Part shown: in pieces, positions 52,492-60,969 of the stretch | Numbering within the stretch: the stretch's first letter is position 1 | How the letters are laid out: each line of letters begins with the position of its first letter | Assembly (NCBI GenBank): GCA_947455205.1 | Contig: CANGNF010000002.1 | Location: 116,481 to 180,480 of the forward strand | Direction of reading: 5' to 3' | DNA from: Acetobacteraceae bacterium | GTDB lineage: Bacteria > Pseudomonadota > Alphaproteobacteria > Acetobacterales > Acetobacteraceae | DNA: 64,000 nucleotides | The notes under the pieces: generated by a model | What the model was told of the DNA's origin: nothing | Seen by the model: only the letters and a program-made list of their open reading frames with translations | Databases searched by the model: none | Position numbers and translations under genes: made by a program

Positions 52492-53463
52492 ATGACCCCG
52501 ACCCGCCGTGAATGGCTGGCCGCCGGCGCTGCCGCGCTGCTGGCCCCCGCGATCCACGCCCCTGGGCCCGCCGCCGCCGCGCTGCCGCCCGTCGGGCGCC
52601 AGGTGGCCAGCCTGTACCGCGCCAAGGTCGGCGATATCGAGGTGACCGCGGTCAGCGACGGCAGCATCGCCCTGCCGCCCCAGGTCTTCGGCGAAGCCAA
52701 CCTGGCCGAGGCGCGGCGCCTGCTGGGCGAGAATTTCCAGCCCACCGAAGGCCCGGTGCCCTGCGCGCTGAACTGCTTCTTGGTCAATGCCGGCGGCAAG
52801 CTGGCGCTGCTGGATACAGGCTCGGGCGACGCGTTGGGCCCGACCATGGGCCACCTGCCGGCCAACCTGGCCGCCATGGGCGTGACCGCCGAGAAGATCG
52901 ATACGGTGGTGCTGACCCACATGCACCGCGACCACGCCGGCGGCCTCTGCGATAAGGAGGGCCGCGCGCTGTTCCCCAGCTGCGAGCTGGTGATCCCGGA
53001 GGCCGAGGCCGCCTTCTGGTTCGACGACAGCAACATCAACAAGGTGCCGCAGGGCTCTCGCGGTGGCTTTGCATACGCCAAGCAGGTGGCCGCCGCCTAC
53101 CAGGGCCGCATCCGCCGCCTGGCCGGCGGGCGGGACGTGCTGCCTGGCATCACCAGCCAGGACGCCTTCGGCCATACCCCGGGCCACAGCATCTACCGCG
53201 TGCATTCCGGCAGCGCCCAGTTGCTGGTCTTTGGCGACATGGTGCACTTCCCGGCGCTGCAGGTGCCGCATCCGGAATGGGGCATCTCGTTCGACGTGGA
53301 CCCGCAGGCGGCGGTGGCGACCCGGCGCCGGGTGTTCGACATGGCGGCGGCGGACCGGCTGATGGTGGCCGGCATGCACATGGAATTCCCGGGCTTCGGC
53401 CATATGCGCAAGGACAGCGCCGGCTACCACCTCCTGCCGGCGCCCTGGCGCCCCGCGCTGTAG
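52492..53463 (+). CDS. Secreted MBL-fold metallo-hydrolase
   Basis: 323 residues. A twin-arginine-like signal (TRREWLAAGAAALLAPAIHA). Zinc motif LTHMHRDHAGG (HxHxDH) near residues 143-153, FGHTPGHSIY and LVFGDMVHFPAL follow. Related to quorum-quenching lactonases and similar secreted MBL proteins; the substrate is unknown. GAGGAGAGG precedes the start; a three-codon reading (ATGCCCCGATGA) overlaps the start codon. Confidence 0.9.
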   Translation: MTPTRREWLAAGAAALLAPAIHAPGPAAAALPPVGRQVASLYRAKVGDIEVTAVSDGSIALPPQVFGEANLAEARRLLGENFQPTEGPVPCALNCFLVNAGGKLALLDTGSGDALGPTMGHLPANLAAMGVTAEKIDTVVLTHMHRDHAGGLCDKEGRALFPSCELVIPEAEAAFWFDDSNINKVPQGSRGGFAYAKQVAAAYQGRIRRLAGGRDVLPGITSQDAFGHTPGHSIYRVHSGSAQLLVFGDMVHFPALQVPHPEWGISFDVDPQAAVATRRRVFDMAAADRLMVAGMHMEFPGFGHMRKDSAGYHLLPAPWRPAL

Positions 53464-53472
53464 CGCCGGCGA

Positions 53473-53513
53473 CGGGCGCCGGTTGGCCCGGCGGGCGAAC
53501 CCGCCGGCGCCCG
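53473..53513. terminator. Bidirectional terminator-like nested hairpin
   Basis: Between two converging genes, CGGGCGCCGG (53473-53482) pairs with CCGGCGCCCG (53504-53513), and an alternative inner stem CGGCGGG/CCCGCCG closes a CGAA loop (53489-53506). Both conformations are very stable. No T-runs, as is usual in this GC-rich genome. Confidence 0.6.
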
Positions 53514-53515
53514 GT

Positions 53516-54142
53516 TCAGGCGGCGGCGATGGCTGCGTTCATCGCCCGCACGCCGGCCGCTGGGCCTTCCGGGTGGTTCCACACCGCACCGACCACGCAG
53601 AGGAAGTCGGCCCCGGCGCGCACCAGCGGCGGGCAGTTGGCGGCGGTGATGCCACCGATCGCGCAGCAGGGAATCTCGAACAGGTCGGACCACCATTCCA
53701 GCAGGTCCGTGCCGGCCACGTGTTCCGTCGCCTTGGTCTCGGTCGGGAAGAAGGCGCCGAAGGCGACGTAGTCGGCGCCCATCTCGCCCGCTTCCATCGC
53801 CAGGTGGCGGCTGTCGTGGCAGGTGATGCCCAGCATCCGCTCGCCCAACAGCTTGCGGGCCGCGGCGTGGTCGCCATCGCCCTGGCCCAGGTGGGCGCCG
53901 TCGCAGCCCAGCTTCACCGCCAGCGCCGCGTCGTCATTCAGCAGGAAGGCCACGTCGCGCGCATGCGCCACCGGCATCAGCGCTTCCACCGCGCGCTTCA
54001 CCTCGTCCGCCGACGCGTCCTTCAGCCGCAGCTGCAGGCAGGCCACGTCGCCGGCATCCAGCGCGCGGGCCAGTGAATCAGAAAACCCCGCCGGCAGGAC
54101 CGGCGGGGTGATCAGGTACAGGCGGCAATCCGCCACGGGCAT
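53516..54142 (-). CDS. thiE: Thiamine-phosphate synthase
   Basis: 208 residues. ThiE couples the pyrimidine and thiazole phosphates to thiamine phosphate. [49 protein letters not shown] and AIGGITAAN are family motifs. It overlaps the aldolase stop (TGATG), an order seen in other alphaproteobacteria as I recall. No TPP riboswitch lies upstream, since it is the second gene. No other thi genes are present. Confidence 0.92.
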   Translation of the reverse strand: MPVADCRLYLITPPVLPAGFSDSLARALDAGDVACLQLRLKDASADEVKRAVEALMPVAHARDVAFLLNDDAALAVKLGCDGAHLGQGDGDHAAARKLLGERMLGITCHDSRHLAMEAGEMGADYVAFGAFFPTETKATEHVAGTDLLEWWSDLFEIPCCAIGGITAANCPPLVRAGADFLCVVGAVWNHPEGPAAGVRAMNAAIAAA

Positions 54143-55056
54143 CAGCCAACCGACTTGTAGATGTCGATGATCTTGCCCAGCAGCGCCACCGCATCGGCCT
54201 TCGGCCGCTGGAAGGCGTTGCGGCCCATGATGGAGCCCGAAGCGCCGCCCTCGGCAATGCCGCGCACTTCCGCCAGCACCGCTTCCTCGCCCTTGGCCTC
54301 GCCGCCCGAGAACACCACCAGCCGCCGCCCGCCGAAGCAGGTGTTCACGATGTGCTGGATCCGCACCTTCATGCTGGAGGCGTCGATGCTCTCGTACGAC
54401 TTCTTGGCTTCCGGCAGCCAGATCGCGTCGGTCGGCGGCTTCACCTTGATGATGTGGGCGCCGAGCAGCGCCGCCATGTGCGCGGCATAGGCGCAGATGT
54501 CGAAGGCGGTCTCACCCACCTTGTCCAGCTTGCCACCACGCGGGTAGCTCCAGACCACCACGGCCAGGCCGACCGACTTGGCCTCCTCGGCCATCTCGCG
54601 CAGCTCTTCCATCAGCGCGAACTGCTCTTCCGAGCCGGGGTAGATGGTGAAGCCGATGGCCGAGCAGCCCAGGCGCAGCGCGTCCGACACGCTGCCGGTC
54701 ACGGCCTGATCCTTGGACGTCGCCAGCGAGTTGCTGCTGTTGACCTTCAGGATGGTCGGGATGGCGCCGGCATAGCTGGCGGCCCCGGCCTCGATCATGC
54801 CCAGCGGCGCGGCATAGGCGTTGCAGCCCGCTTCCAGCGCCAGTTCGAACATGTAGCGCGGGTCGTAGCCAGCCGGGTTGGGCTGGAAGCTGCGGGCGGG
54901 GCCGTGCTCGAACCCCTGGTCCACCGGCAGGATCACCATCTTGCCCGTGCCGCCCAGCTTCCCTTCCATCAGGATGCGGGCGAGGTTCGCCTTCGTGCCG
55001 GGATTGTCGCTCTCATACCAGGAGAGGATTTCCTTCACCTTCGGCGTCAGCTGCAT
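54142..55056 (-). CDS. fbaB: Class I fructose-bisphosphate aldolase (DhnA/FbaB type)
   Basis: 304 residues. It resembles archaeal-type class I aldolases: [40 protein letters not shown], and [10 protein letters not shown], which probably holds the Schiff-base lysine, plus [11 protein letters not shown] near the end. It interconverts fructose 1,6-bisphosphate and triose phosphates without a metal ion. It starts the fba-thiE pair. Confidence 0.93.
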   Translation of the reverse strand: MQLTPKVKEILSWYESDNPGTKANLARILMEGKLGGTGKMVILPVDQGFEHGPARSFQPNPAGYDPRYMFELALEAGCNAYAAPLGMIEAGAASYAGAIPTILKVNSSNSLATSKDQAVTGSVSDALRLGCSAIGFTIYPGSEEQFALMEELREMAEEAKSVGLAVVVWSYPRGGKLDKVGETAFDICAYAAHMAALLGAHIIKVKPPTDAIWLPEAKKSYESIDASSMKVRIQHIVNTCFGGRRLVVFSGGEAKGEEAVLAEVRGIAEGGASGSIMGRNAFQRPKADAVALLGKIIDIYKSVG

Positions 55057-55112
55057 GGGGCGTCTTTCCTTCTCAAGCGGGCCGTTCCCGCCGGTCCCGT
55101 ATGGACCTCGGT

Positions 55113-55556
55113 TTAGCCTGTTGTATCGCGTGTGTCATCGGGGGTGATGCACAACCATTGCGCGACCATCGCCTGGCCACCGGGGCGGCGCAGGTCGACA
55201 CGGCCCAGATCCAGCGCCTTCGGCCGGGCGGGCAGCAGCAACCCGCCTTCCGCCGCCACCAGCGCCGCAAGCCCGGCGAAGGCCGGCACGCCGGGGTCAA
55301 GCACCAGCATGCGCAGGCCCATGCGCAACGCCCCCAGCACATGGCCGGGCGCGGCGCCGCAGTCCAGGGCCGCCTGCCACCGCACGCGCGGATGTGACGC
55401 TGCCGCTGCCAGCACCAGCGCGCGGAACCAGGCGGCGCCCATGCCGGCCACCGCGCCGGGCGCCGAAAGCAGCAGCACGCCACGCGGGCCCGCCGCCGCC
55501 AGGGCGGCGCGGGCTTGGGCCACCTCATGCACCACCACTGCCGGTGCCGCTGTCAC
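55113..55556 (-). CDS. Conserved hypothetical protein
   Basis: 147 residues from a GTG at 55554-55556; a GTG at 55610 would add 18 residues. Ala/Leu/Arg-rich with AGPRGVLLLSAPGAVAG, WQAALDCGAAPGHVLGALRM and GRVDLRRPGGQAMVAQWL. I recall similar short proteins of unknown function next to class I aldolase genes in alphaproteobacteria, but cannot name a family. It ends 56 bp upstream of the aldolase start, in the same direction, so the three genes may form one operon. Confidence 0.6.
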   Translation of the reverse strand: MTAAPAVVVHEVAQARAALAAAGPRGVLLLSAPGAVAGMGAAWFRALVLAAAASHPRVRWQAALDCGAAPGHVLGALRMGLRMLVLDPGVPAFAGLAALVAAEGGLLLPARPKALDLGRVDLRRPGGQAMVAQWLCITPDDTRDTTG

Positions 55557-55667
55557 CGTTGACCCGTCCCGCGCTGCATGCCAAGCCTTGCACCATGCTG
55601 GAAACGCCACGTCCAGCGCTGGATTCCACGACTTTTCAGGATCAGCCCGGCCCGGGCGCGGAGCGCA

Positions 55668-55889
55668 ATGAGCGAGAGCGGCACCTCGGACCCCCTGATG
55701 ACGGCGGCAGCCCGGCTGGAACAGGCGGTGGAGCGGCTGGCGGACGCCCTCTCCCGCCCGCGGCCCCCGCAGGACACGGTGCCGCGCGCCGAGGTGGCGG
55801 CGCTGAGCGCCCGGCTGGACGCCACGCTGGCCAGGCTGAAGACCGCGCTGCGCGACCAGTCCGCGCCCGATGACGAAGGGGAGGAATAG
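55668..55889 (+). CDS. Small coiled-coil protein upstream of zapA (DUF4164-like)
   Basis: 73 residues from an ATG at 55668 after a GGAG-like site. One long amphipathic helix region (LMTAAARLEQAVERLADAL and AEVAALSARLDATLARLKTA) and an acidic tail. In alphaproteobacteria a short coiled-coil protein of the DUF4164 type often precedes zapA; this fits, with 3 bp between the genes. A role in division-ring assembly is an inference from position. Confidence 0.7.
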   Translation: MSESGTSDPLMTAAARLEQAVERLADALSRPRPPQDTVPRAEVAALSARLDATLARLKTALRDQSAPDDEGEE

Positions 55890-55892
55890 GCC

Positions 55893-56237
55893 GTGGGTCA
55901 GGTTACCGTGAAGGTCAACGGCTACAGCCACACCATCGGCTGCAAGGACGGCGAGGAAGACCACGTCCGCGAGCTGATGAGCCAGATCGAGGACAAGGTG
56001 AAGGTCATCCGCGACATGGGTGGCCAGTTCTCGGAAAGCCGGATGCTGCTGCATGTCTCCCTGCTGCTGGCTGACGAACTGGGCGACCTGAAGGCCGAGA
56101 TGGGCCGCCTGCGCGGCGGCGCGCCTGCGGTGGCACCGGTGGCCGCCCCCGCGCAGCCGGACCCGGCCCTGGCGGAACGCCTGGCCCGCATTGCCGAGCG
56201 GATCGAGGGCATTGCCGTTACCCTGGACAAGACCTAA
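55893..56237 (+). CDS. zapA: Cell division protein ZapA
   Basis: 114 residues from a GTG. VTVKVNGYSHTIGCKDGEEDHV and the helical ISQIEDKVKVIRDM-like part and LLHVSLLLADEL match ZapA, which bundles FtsZ filaments. A Pro/Ala-rich linker (about 74-86) precedes a final coiled coil. Its TAA stop forms the first half of the -10 hexamer of the 6S RNA gene. Confidence 0.92.
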   Translation: MGQVTVKVNGYSHTIGCKDGEEDHVRELMSQIEDKVKVIRDMGGQFSESRMLLHVSLLLADELGDLKAEMGRLRGGAPAVAPVAAPAQPDPALAERLARIAERIEGIAVTLDKT

Positions 56238-56240
56238 ATA
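56212..56240 (+). promoter_or_regulatory. Promoter of the 6S RNA gene, within the zapA 3' end
   Basis: TTGCCG (56212-56217), a 17-bp spacer and TAAATA (56235-56240). The -10 includes the zapA stop codon. Transcription would begin 5-7 nt later, at the 5' end deduced for the 6S RNA. Confidence 0.5.
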
Positions 56241-56411
56241 GGTGCTGCAGGGCTGCTGGGCAGGTTTAGGCAATTTATCCCCAGGGCCAATAAGCATCCT
56301 CCGGGAGCTGGCTCTGTCCGAATCTTGGTTCGGGTATCTGGTGCCCACCTGCATTAGCAGGCCTTGGGAGGATAATAGGCCGACGGCTTCGGCGGCTCTG
56401 CACTGTTTTTT
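56241..56411 (+). ncRNA. ssrS: 6S RNA
   Basis: About 170 nt. The ends pair in a 12-bp helix including two to three wobbles: 56246-56257 (TGCAGGGCTGCT) with 56391-56402 (GGCGGCTCTGCA). The central part has the alphaproteobacterial 6S pattern, a large open bubble between TCCTCCGGGAGCTGGCT and GGTGCCCACCTG...GGCCTTGGGAGGATAATAGG, mimicking an open promoter. T6 at 56406-56411 follows the closing helix as a terminator. The position between zapA and a 5-formyl-THF cyclo-ligase gene is the classic location. 6S RNA binds housekeeping sigma-RNA polymerase in stationary phase. Ends are estimates. Confidence 0.85.
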
Positions 56412-56573
56412 GCCTCAGGCGCCGGCGCCGGCCTCCGCCGGCTTGGCTTGCGCGCCACTGGGCGCGTCGGCCATTCGGCCTCTCGGGTCCTGCGGCCCGC
56501 CCGTGTCAGCGTCCTCGGCCTTCGCGCTTCCTCGCAGGGCGTTGCAGCGCTGCCGCGCTGCTGGGCACATGTC
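56412..56573. other. GC-rich leader between 6S RNA and cyclo-ligase gene
   Basis: 162 bp with no gene. It holds several short inverted repeats, among them GGCCATTCGGCC at 56469-56480. In many bacteria 6S RNA and the following gene are co-transcribed and processed; this could be the processed leader. Confidence 0.4.
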
Positions 56574-57146
56574 ATGACTCACGCAGCCGACGACATTGCG
56601 CTGGCGAAGGCACAGGCACGCCGCGTGGCGCTGGCCGCCCGCAGCGCCGCCAACCCGCGCCACGGCCTTTGGCTGGCCGCCCATGTGCTGGCCGAGTGCC
56701 CACCGCCGCCCGGCGCTATCGTGGCCGGCTTCTGGCCGATGGGCGCCGAGGTGGATATCCGCCCGCTGCTGCTGGCCCTGCAGGGCAGGGGGCACGCGCT
56801 GGCGCTGCCGGTCACGCCGCGGCGCGGCCAGCCGCTAGGCTTCCGCGCCTGGCGCTTCGGTCTGCCGCTGGTGCCCGGCCCCTTCGGCACCAGCCAGCCG
56901 CCCGCCGACTCGCCGCAGGTGGTGCCCGACTTCTTGCTGGTGCCGCTGCTCGCCTTCGACCATCGCGGCCAGCGGCTGGGCTATGGCGGCGGCTACTACG
57001 ACCGCACCCTGGCGGCGCTGCCCTTCGCGGCGGCTGTTGGCGTGGGCTTTGCCAGCCAGCACCTGCCCCTGCTACCCAGCGGCCCCACCGACGTCCCCCT
57101 GCCGCGCATCGCCACCGAGGCCGGTATCATCCAGAGCGAGGCCTGA
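56574..57146 (+). CDS. 5-formyltetrahydrofolate cyclo-ligase
   Basis: 190 residues from the ATG at 56574. It converts 5-formyl-THF to 5,10-methenyl-THF with ATP. IVAGFWPMGAEVDIRPLL, VPLLAFDHRGQRLGYGGGYYDRTL (YGGGYYD is the family signature) and VPLPRIATEAGII are visible. In E. coli the equivalent gene ygfA/fau is downstream of ssrS, as here. Confidence 0.94.
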   Translation: MTHAADDIALAKAQARRVALAARSAANPRHGLWLAAHVLAECPPPPGAIVAGFWPMGAEVDIRPLLLALQGRGHALALPVTPRRGQPLGFRAWRFGLPLVPGPFGTSQPPADSPQVVPDFLLVPLLAFDHRGQRLGYGGGYYDRTLAALPFAAAVGVGFASQHLPLLPSGPTDVPLPRIATEAGIIQSEA

Positions 57147-57147
57147 G

Positions 57148-57966
57148 TTGCGCATCCTGTTCCTTGGCGACGTCGTTGGCCGCAGTGGCCGCGACGCCCT
57201 CACCACCAAACTGCCGGGCCTGCGCCAGCAACTGGCCCTGGACCTGGTGGTGGTGAATGGCGAGAACGCCAGCCACGGCTTCGGCCTGGCGCCGGACATG
57301 GCGCGTGCCTTCCTGGCCGCCGGAGCGGATGTCATCACCCTGGGCAACCACAGCTGGGACCGCAAGGAACTGATCCCGCACATGGAGCAGGAGTCGCGCA
57401 TCGTCCGGCCGGCCAATTACCCGCCGGGCACGCCGGGGCGCGGGCATACGGTCGTCACCGTCTCCGGTGGGCGCAAGGCGCTGGTGATGAACGTGATGGG
57501 CCGCTTGTTCATGGACCCGCTGGACGACCCGTTCCGCGCCGTGCAGACCGTGCTGGCCACCCACCGCATGGGTGCCGGTGGCGCGGTCCAGGCCATCATC
57601 CTGGATGTGCATGCCGAGGCGACCAGCGAGAAATCCGCCTTTGGCCACAGCTTCGACGGCCTGGTTTCCCTGGTGGTGGGCACCCATACCCATACCCCCA
57701 CGGCGGACCATCAGGTATTGCCCGGCGGCACCGCCTTCCAGACCGATGCCGGCATGTGCGGCGACTACGACAGCGTCATCGGCATGCAGAAGGAAGGCGC
57801 CAGCCTGCGCTTCTGGCGCAAGCTGCCCGGCGAGAAGCTGGCCCCGGCCGAGGGCGAGGCGACGCTGTGCGGCCTGTTCGTCGAGACCGATGACGCCACC
57901 GGCCTGGCGCTGCGCGTGGCGCCGCTGCGGCTGGGCGGCAGGCTGTCGCAGGTCATGCCGGCCTGA
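57148..57966 (+). CDS. ymdB: YmdB-family metallophosphoesterase (2',3'-cyclic nucleotide phosphodiesterase type)
   Basis: 272 residues from a TTG 1 bp after the cyclo-ligase stop. Metal motifs: ILFLGDVVGRSGRDAL, VVNGENASHGFG, LGNHSWDRKE, LDVHAEATSEK and VGTHTHTPTADHQ. Relatives in Bacillus and Deinococcus hydrolyse cyclic nucleotides and influence biofilm formation or RNA decay. No earlier start keeps the beta-strand intact without overlapping the upstream gene. Confidence 0.9.
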   Translation: MRILFLGDVVGRSGRDALTTKLPGLRQQLALDLVVVNGENASHGFGLAPDMARAFLAAGADVITLGNHSWDRKELIPHMEQESRIVRPANYPPGTPGRGHTVVTVSGGRKALVMNVMGRLFMDPLDDPFRAVQTVLATHRMGAGGAVQAIILDVHAEATSEKSAFGHSFDGLVSLVVGTHTHTPTADHQVLPGGTAFQTDAGMCGDYDSVIGMQKEGASLRFWRKLPGEKLAPAEGEATLCGLFVETDDATGLALRVAPLRLGGRLSQVMPA

Positions 57967-58043
57967 ACCGCGCCACCTCACGTCGTTGTCATCCCGGCAT
58001 CGGTCTTGCTGGGTTCATGCTCGCGTGAGGAAGGGGAACGGAC

Positions 58044-58244
58044 ATGGGTGACAGGACAGCGCCAGCCCGGACACCGGGAGGCACGATCCTCGGCGGGGCC
58101 GCCGGTGGCTTCAGCTATGAGGGCGCCCGCAACGACGCCTGGGCGCGGGAAGACGCCAGCCTGAAGCCCGCGCCGGAACCTGCCCGCAAAACCGCCAGCC
58201 CCGTGGCCAAGCCGCCCGCGTCGCAGGCGAAGCGCGCGGGCTGA
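58044..58244 (+). CDS. Small hypothetical protein
   Basis: 66 residues from an ATG preceded by GAAGGGGAAC. The N-terminal half is Gly-rich (GGTILGGAAGGFSYEGARND) and the C-terminal half is Lys/Pro/Ala-rich and basic. No signal peptide or TM segment. No family recognised. The good ribosome-binding site and the codon-like third-position GC suggest it is real, but the evidence is thin. Confidence 0.5.
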   Translation: MGDRTAPARTPGGTILGGAAGGFSYEGARNDAWAREDASLKPAPEPARKTASPVAKPPASQAKRAG

Positions 58245-58298
58245 GCCTCGCCGGACGGGGGCATCAGGCCCCGCCGCGGGTGTTCAGCGCCGGTCCTG

Positions 58299-58928
58299 TC
58301 AGTACATCGTGTCCAGCAGCCGCTGCGGCGCCTCGGCGTCGTAGCTCGTCGGCTCGATCATGCCGTTGGTATGGGCGGCCAGCAATTCGCCAGCGGTCGG
58401 CACCCCCGGCGGACGGGCGCGCCCGGCCCAGAGCACGCTGCGCATCATCGCCTTGGCGCAATGCATGAACACCTCCTGCACCTGCACCAGCACCACGGTG
58501 GTCGGCAGCTTGCCGCCGGCCGGGAAGCGCGCCAGCAGCGCCGGGTCGGCAGTGATCCGCGCCCGGCCATTCACCCGCAGCGTCTCGCCGACGCCGGGCA
58601 CCAGGAACAGCAGCGCCACCTCCGGCCGGGCGACGATGTCGCGCAGCGCGTCCAGCCGGTTGTTGCCGCGCCGGTCGGGCAGCGCCAGCGTGTGGTCGTC
58701 CAGCGCGGTCACGAAGCCGGCGGCGTCGCCGCGCGGGGTGCAATGCACCCCCTGCGGTCCGTGCGTCGCCAGCAGGCAGTAGGGCGAGGCGGCGATGAAG
58801 GCCTTCGCGGTTGCCTCCAGGCGGGGGTGAACCTTGGCCAGCACGCGGGGCTGCGGTGCTTCATACAGCGTGGCCAGGGCCTCCAGGCTGGAGACGGCGA
58901 AGGGGTCGGCGGGGGCGATGCTGTCCAT
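58299..58928 (-). CDS. Pyridoxamine-5'-phosphate-oxidase-fold FMN protein (MSMEG_1061 type)
   Basis: 209 residues from the ATG at 58926-58928. VHCTPRGDAAGFV, LALPDRRGNNRLDALRDI, LLFLVPGVGETLRVNGRA and VFMHCAKAMMRSVLW are hallmarks of the MSMEG_1061 family of FMN- or F420-binding split-barrel proteins. Function unknown; perhaps redox detoxification. Converges on the small hypothetical gene. Confidence 0.9.
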   Translation of the reverse strand: MDSIAPADPFAVSSLEALATLYEAPQPRVLAKVHPRLEATAKAFIAASPYCLLATHGPQGVHCTPRGDAAGFVTALDDHTLALPDRRGNNRLDALRDIVARPEVALLFLVPGVGETLRVNGRARITADPALLARFPAGGKLPTTVVLVQVQEVFMHCAKAMMRSVLWAGRARPPGVPTAGELLAAHTNGMIEPTSYDAEAPQRLLDTMY

Positions 58929-59038
58929 GCCGCAGCCTGCAACGGCGGGGGCGCCGGCCGCAACCATGCTGTGGCGCCCGGCGGTGGGCGCGGCTATACC
59001 GCCTCATCCAGAATCTGAAGTCTTGAGGATACGCGGCC

Positions 59039-59788
59039 ATGGCCGGCCATTCGCACGCCAAGAACATCATGCACCGCAAGGCGGCCCAGGGCGCCAAGAA
59101 GGCCCAGGCCTTCGGCAAGCTGATCCGCGAGATCACCGTCTCCGCCAAGCAGGGCCTGCCCGACCCCGCCATGAACCCGCGCCTGCGCGCCGCCGTGAAG
59201 GCCGCGCTGGTGGCCAACATGACGCGCGACACCATCGACCGCGCGATCAAGCGCGCCGCCATGGCCGGGCAGGGTGAAGACTACGTGGAAGTCCGCTACG
59301 AGGGCTACGGCCCCTATGGCGTGGCCGTCATCGTCGAGGCGCTGACCGACAACCGCAACCGCACCGCCGGCGAGGTCCGCAGCGCCTTCGCCAAGGCCGG
59401 CGGCGCGCTGGGGGAGACCAACTCGGTATCCTTCCAGTTCGAGCGCAAGGGCGTCATCGCCTTCTCCGGCCAGGCCGACAAGGCCGACGCCATGCTGGAA
59501 GCGGCGATCGAGGCCGGCGCGCTGGACGTGGAGAGCGACGACGAGGGCCACGAGGTGACCTGCTCGCCGGAGGATTTCTTCGCGGTGAAGGAAGCCCTGG
59601 AAGCCGCCTTCGGCAACGCCGAGAGCGCCAAGGTCGAATGGGTGCCGAACCTGCGCATCGACCTGGACGAGGACAAGGCGCGCGAGATCATCAAGCTGCT
59701 GGAGCGGCTGGACGAGAGCGACGACGTGCAGAACGTGTATGCGAACTTCGAGGTCTCGGAGGCCGTTTCCGCGCGGCTTTCGGCCTAG
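59039..59788 (+). CDS. yebC: YebC/PmpR-family regulator
   Basis: 249 residues. [20 protein letters not shown] opens the family; [20 protein letters not shown] and the acidic C-terminal half are typical. YebC proteins act as DNA-binding regulators and, by more recent work, help translation of proline-rich stretches, which would connect to EF-P. It opens the yebC-ruvCAB-ybgC-tolQRA run conserved in alphaproteobacteria. Confidence 0.95.
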   Translation: MAGHSHAKNIMHRKAAQGAKKAQAFGKLIREITVSAKQGLPDPAMNPRLRAAVKAALVANMTRDTIDRAIKRAAMAGQGEDYVEVRYEGYGPYGVAVIVEALTDNRNRTAGEVRSAFAKAGGALGETNSVSFQFERKGVIAFSGQADKADAMLEAAIEAGALDVESDDEGHEVTCSPEDFFAVKEALEAAFGNAESAKVEWVPNLRIDLDEDKAREIIKLLERLDESDDVQNVYANFEVSEAVSARLSA

Positions 59789-59789
59789 C

Positions 59790-60305
59790 TTGCAAGGCGC
59801 CGTCCGCCTGCTGGGCATCGACCCCGGCCTGCAGCACACCGGCTGGGGCATGGTGGAATCGGCCGGCAGCCGGCTGCGCCATTTGGGCGACGGCGTCATC
59901 TCCACCGACGCCGCCATGCCGCTGGCCGAGCGGCTGAGCGCGATCTATCGCGGCCTGGCGGAGTTGCTGGCCAACTGGCAGCCGGACGAGGCCGCGGTGG
60001 AGCATACCTACGTCAACAAGAACCCCGGCGCGGCGCTGAAGCTGGGTCAGGCGCGCGGCGTGGCACTGCTGGCGCCGGCGCTGCTGGGCATTCCCGTGGC
60101 GGAATACCAGGCCATGGAGGTGAAGCGCGCTGTGGTCGGCACCGGCCACGCCGACAAGGTGCAGGTGGAGGCGATGGTGCGTCGCCTGCTGCCGGGCGCC
60201 ACCATCCGCCGGGCCGATGCCTCGGACGCGCTGGCGGTGGCGATCTGCCATGCCAGCCATCGCAGCACGCGGATCGCGCTGGCCAGGGGATACCAGCCGG
60301 CATGA
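59790..60305 (+). CDS. ruvC: Crossover junction endodeoxyribonuclease RuvC
   Basis: 171 residues from a TTG at 59790, the only plausible start before LLGIDPGLQHTGWG. RuvC resolves Holliday junctions. Catalytic acids are in GIDPG (Asp), AVEHTYVNKNP (Glu) and ADASDALAVAICH (Asp pair). It starts 1 bp after the yebC stop, so it is translationally coupled. Length is normal. Confidence 0.94.
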   Translation: MQGAVRLLGIDPGLQHTGWGMVESAGSRLRHLGDGVISTDAAMPLAERLSAIYRGLAELLANWQPDEAAVEHTYVNKNPGAALKLGQARGVALLAPALLGIPVAEYQAMEVKRAVVGTGHADKVQVEAMVRRLLPGATIRRADASDALAVAICHASHRSTRIALARGYQPA

Positions 60306-60326
60306 ACCCCTCCGATTCAGACCTAC

Positions 60327-60340
60327 GGGCCATTCGGCCC
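60327..60340 (+). other. Small hairpin between ruvC and ruvA
   Basis: GGGCC and GGCCC close an ATTC loop, followed by CCGATCATCGG, another short inverted repeat, in the 55-bp gap. It may influence ruvA translation or mRNA stability. The same 12-mer GGCCATTCGGCC occurs at 56469. Confidence 0.3.
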
Positions 60341-60360
60341 TCCGATCATCGGGGGCGGGC

Positions 60361-60969
60361 ATGATCGGCAAGCTGACAGGCAAGCTGGACGAGGTATCCG
60401 AAGGCGGCTGCGTGCTGGACGTGAACGGCGTCGGCTACCTGCTCTCCTGCTCGCAGAAGACGCTGGACCGCTGGCGCGACGTGCAGGGCAGCATCAAGGC
60501 GCTGGTGGAAACCCAGGTGCGGCAGGACGCCATCGTGCTGGTCGGCTTCTCCACCACGGCGGAGCGCGACACCTTCCGCAAGCTCACGGCCATCCAGGGT
60601 GTCGGCACCAAGCTGGCGCTGGATATCCTCTCCGCCTTCGGGCCCGAGGACCTGGCCGCCGCCGTGCGGGCCGCCGACAAGGCCGCGCTGCGCCAGGCCA
60701 ATGGCGTCGGCGCCAAGCTGGCGGAGCGCCTGGTCACGGAACTGCGCGCCTGGGCCGGCGGCATCGAGGCACCCTCCGGCCTCGGCGGCGCCCCGGCCGC
60801 GGTGGCCCCGGGAGCCGAGTCGGATGCGGTCAGCGCGCTGACCAACCTGGGCTGGAAGCGGCCGGAGGCGCAGGCCGCGGTCAATCGCGTGCGTGCCCGC
60901 GTGGGTGAGGGCGCCGACCTGGCCACGCTGATCCGCGAGAGCCTGAAGGAACTGGGCACCCGCGCGTGA
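60361..60969 (+). CDS. ruvA: Holliday junction branch-migration protein RuvA
   Basis: 202 residues. [12 protein letters not shown] opens the OB-fold domain; helix-hairpin-helix motifs appear as [16 protein letters not shown] and [13 protein letters not shown]. The C-terminal domain that regulates RuvB ([19 protein letters not shown]) is present after an Ala/Pro linker. Overlaps ruvB by 4 bp. Confidence 0.95.
   Translation: MIGKLTGKLDEVSEGGCVLDVNGVGYLLSCSQKTLDRWRDVQGSIKALVETQVRQDAIVLVGFSTTAERDTFRKLTAIQGVGTKLALDILSAFGPEDLAAAVRAADKAALRQANGVGAKLAERLVTELRAWAGGIEAPSGLGGAPAAVAPGAESDAVSALTNLGWKRPEAQAAVNRVRARVGEGADLATLIRESLKELGTRA

Noticed and set aside
52485..52496. Three-codon leader (ATG CCC CGA TGA) before the MBL gene
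   Set aside because: Too short to carry information; the GAGGAGAGG site is well placed for the MBL start itself.
53516..54142. TPP riboswitch control of thiE
   Set aside because: thiE directly overlaps the aldolase stop; no THI-box-like sequence is seen upstream of thiE or fbaB.
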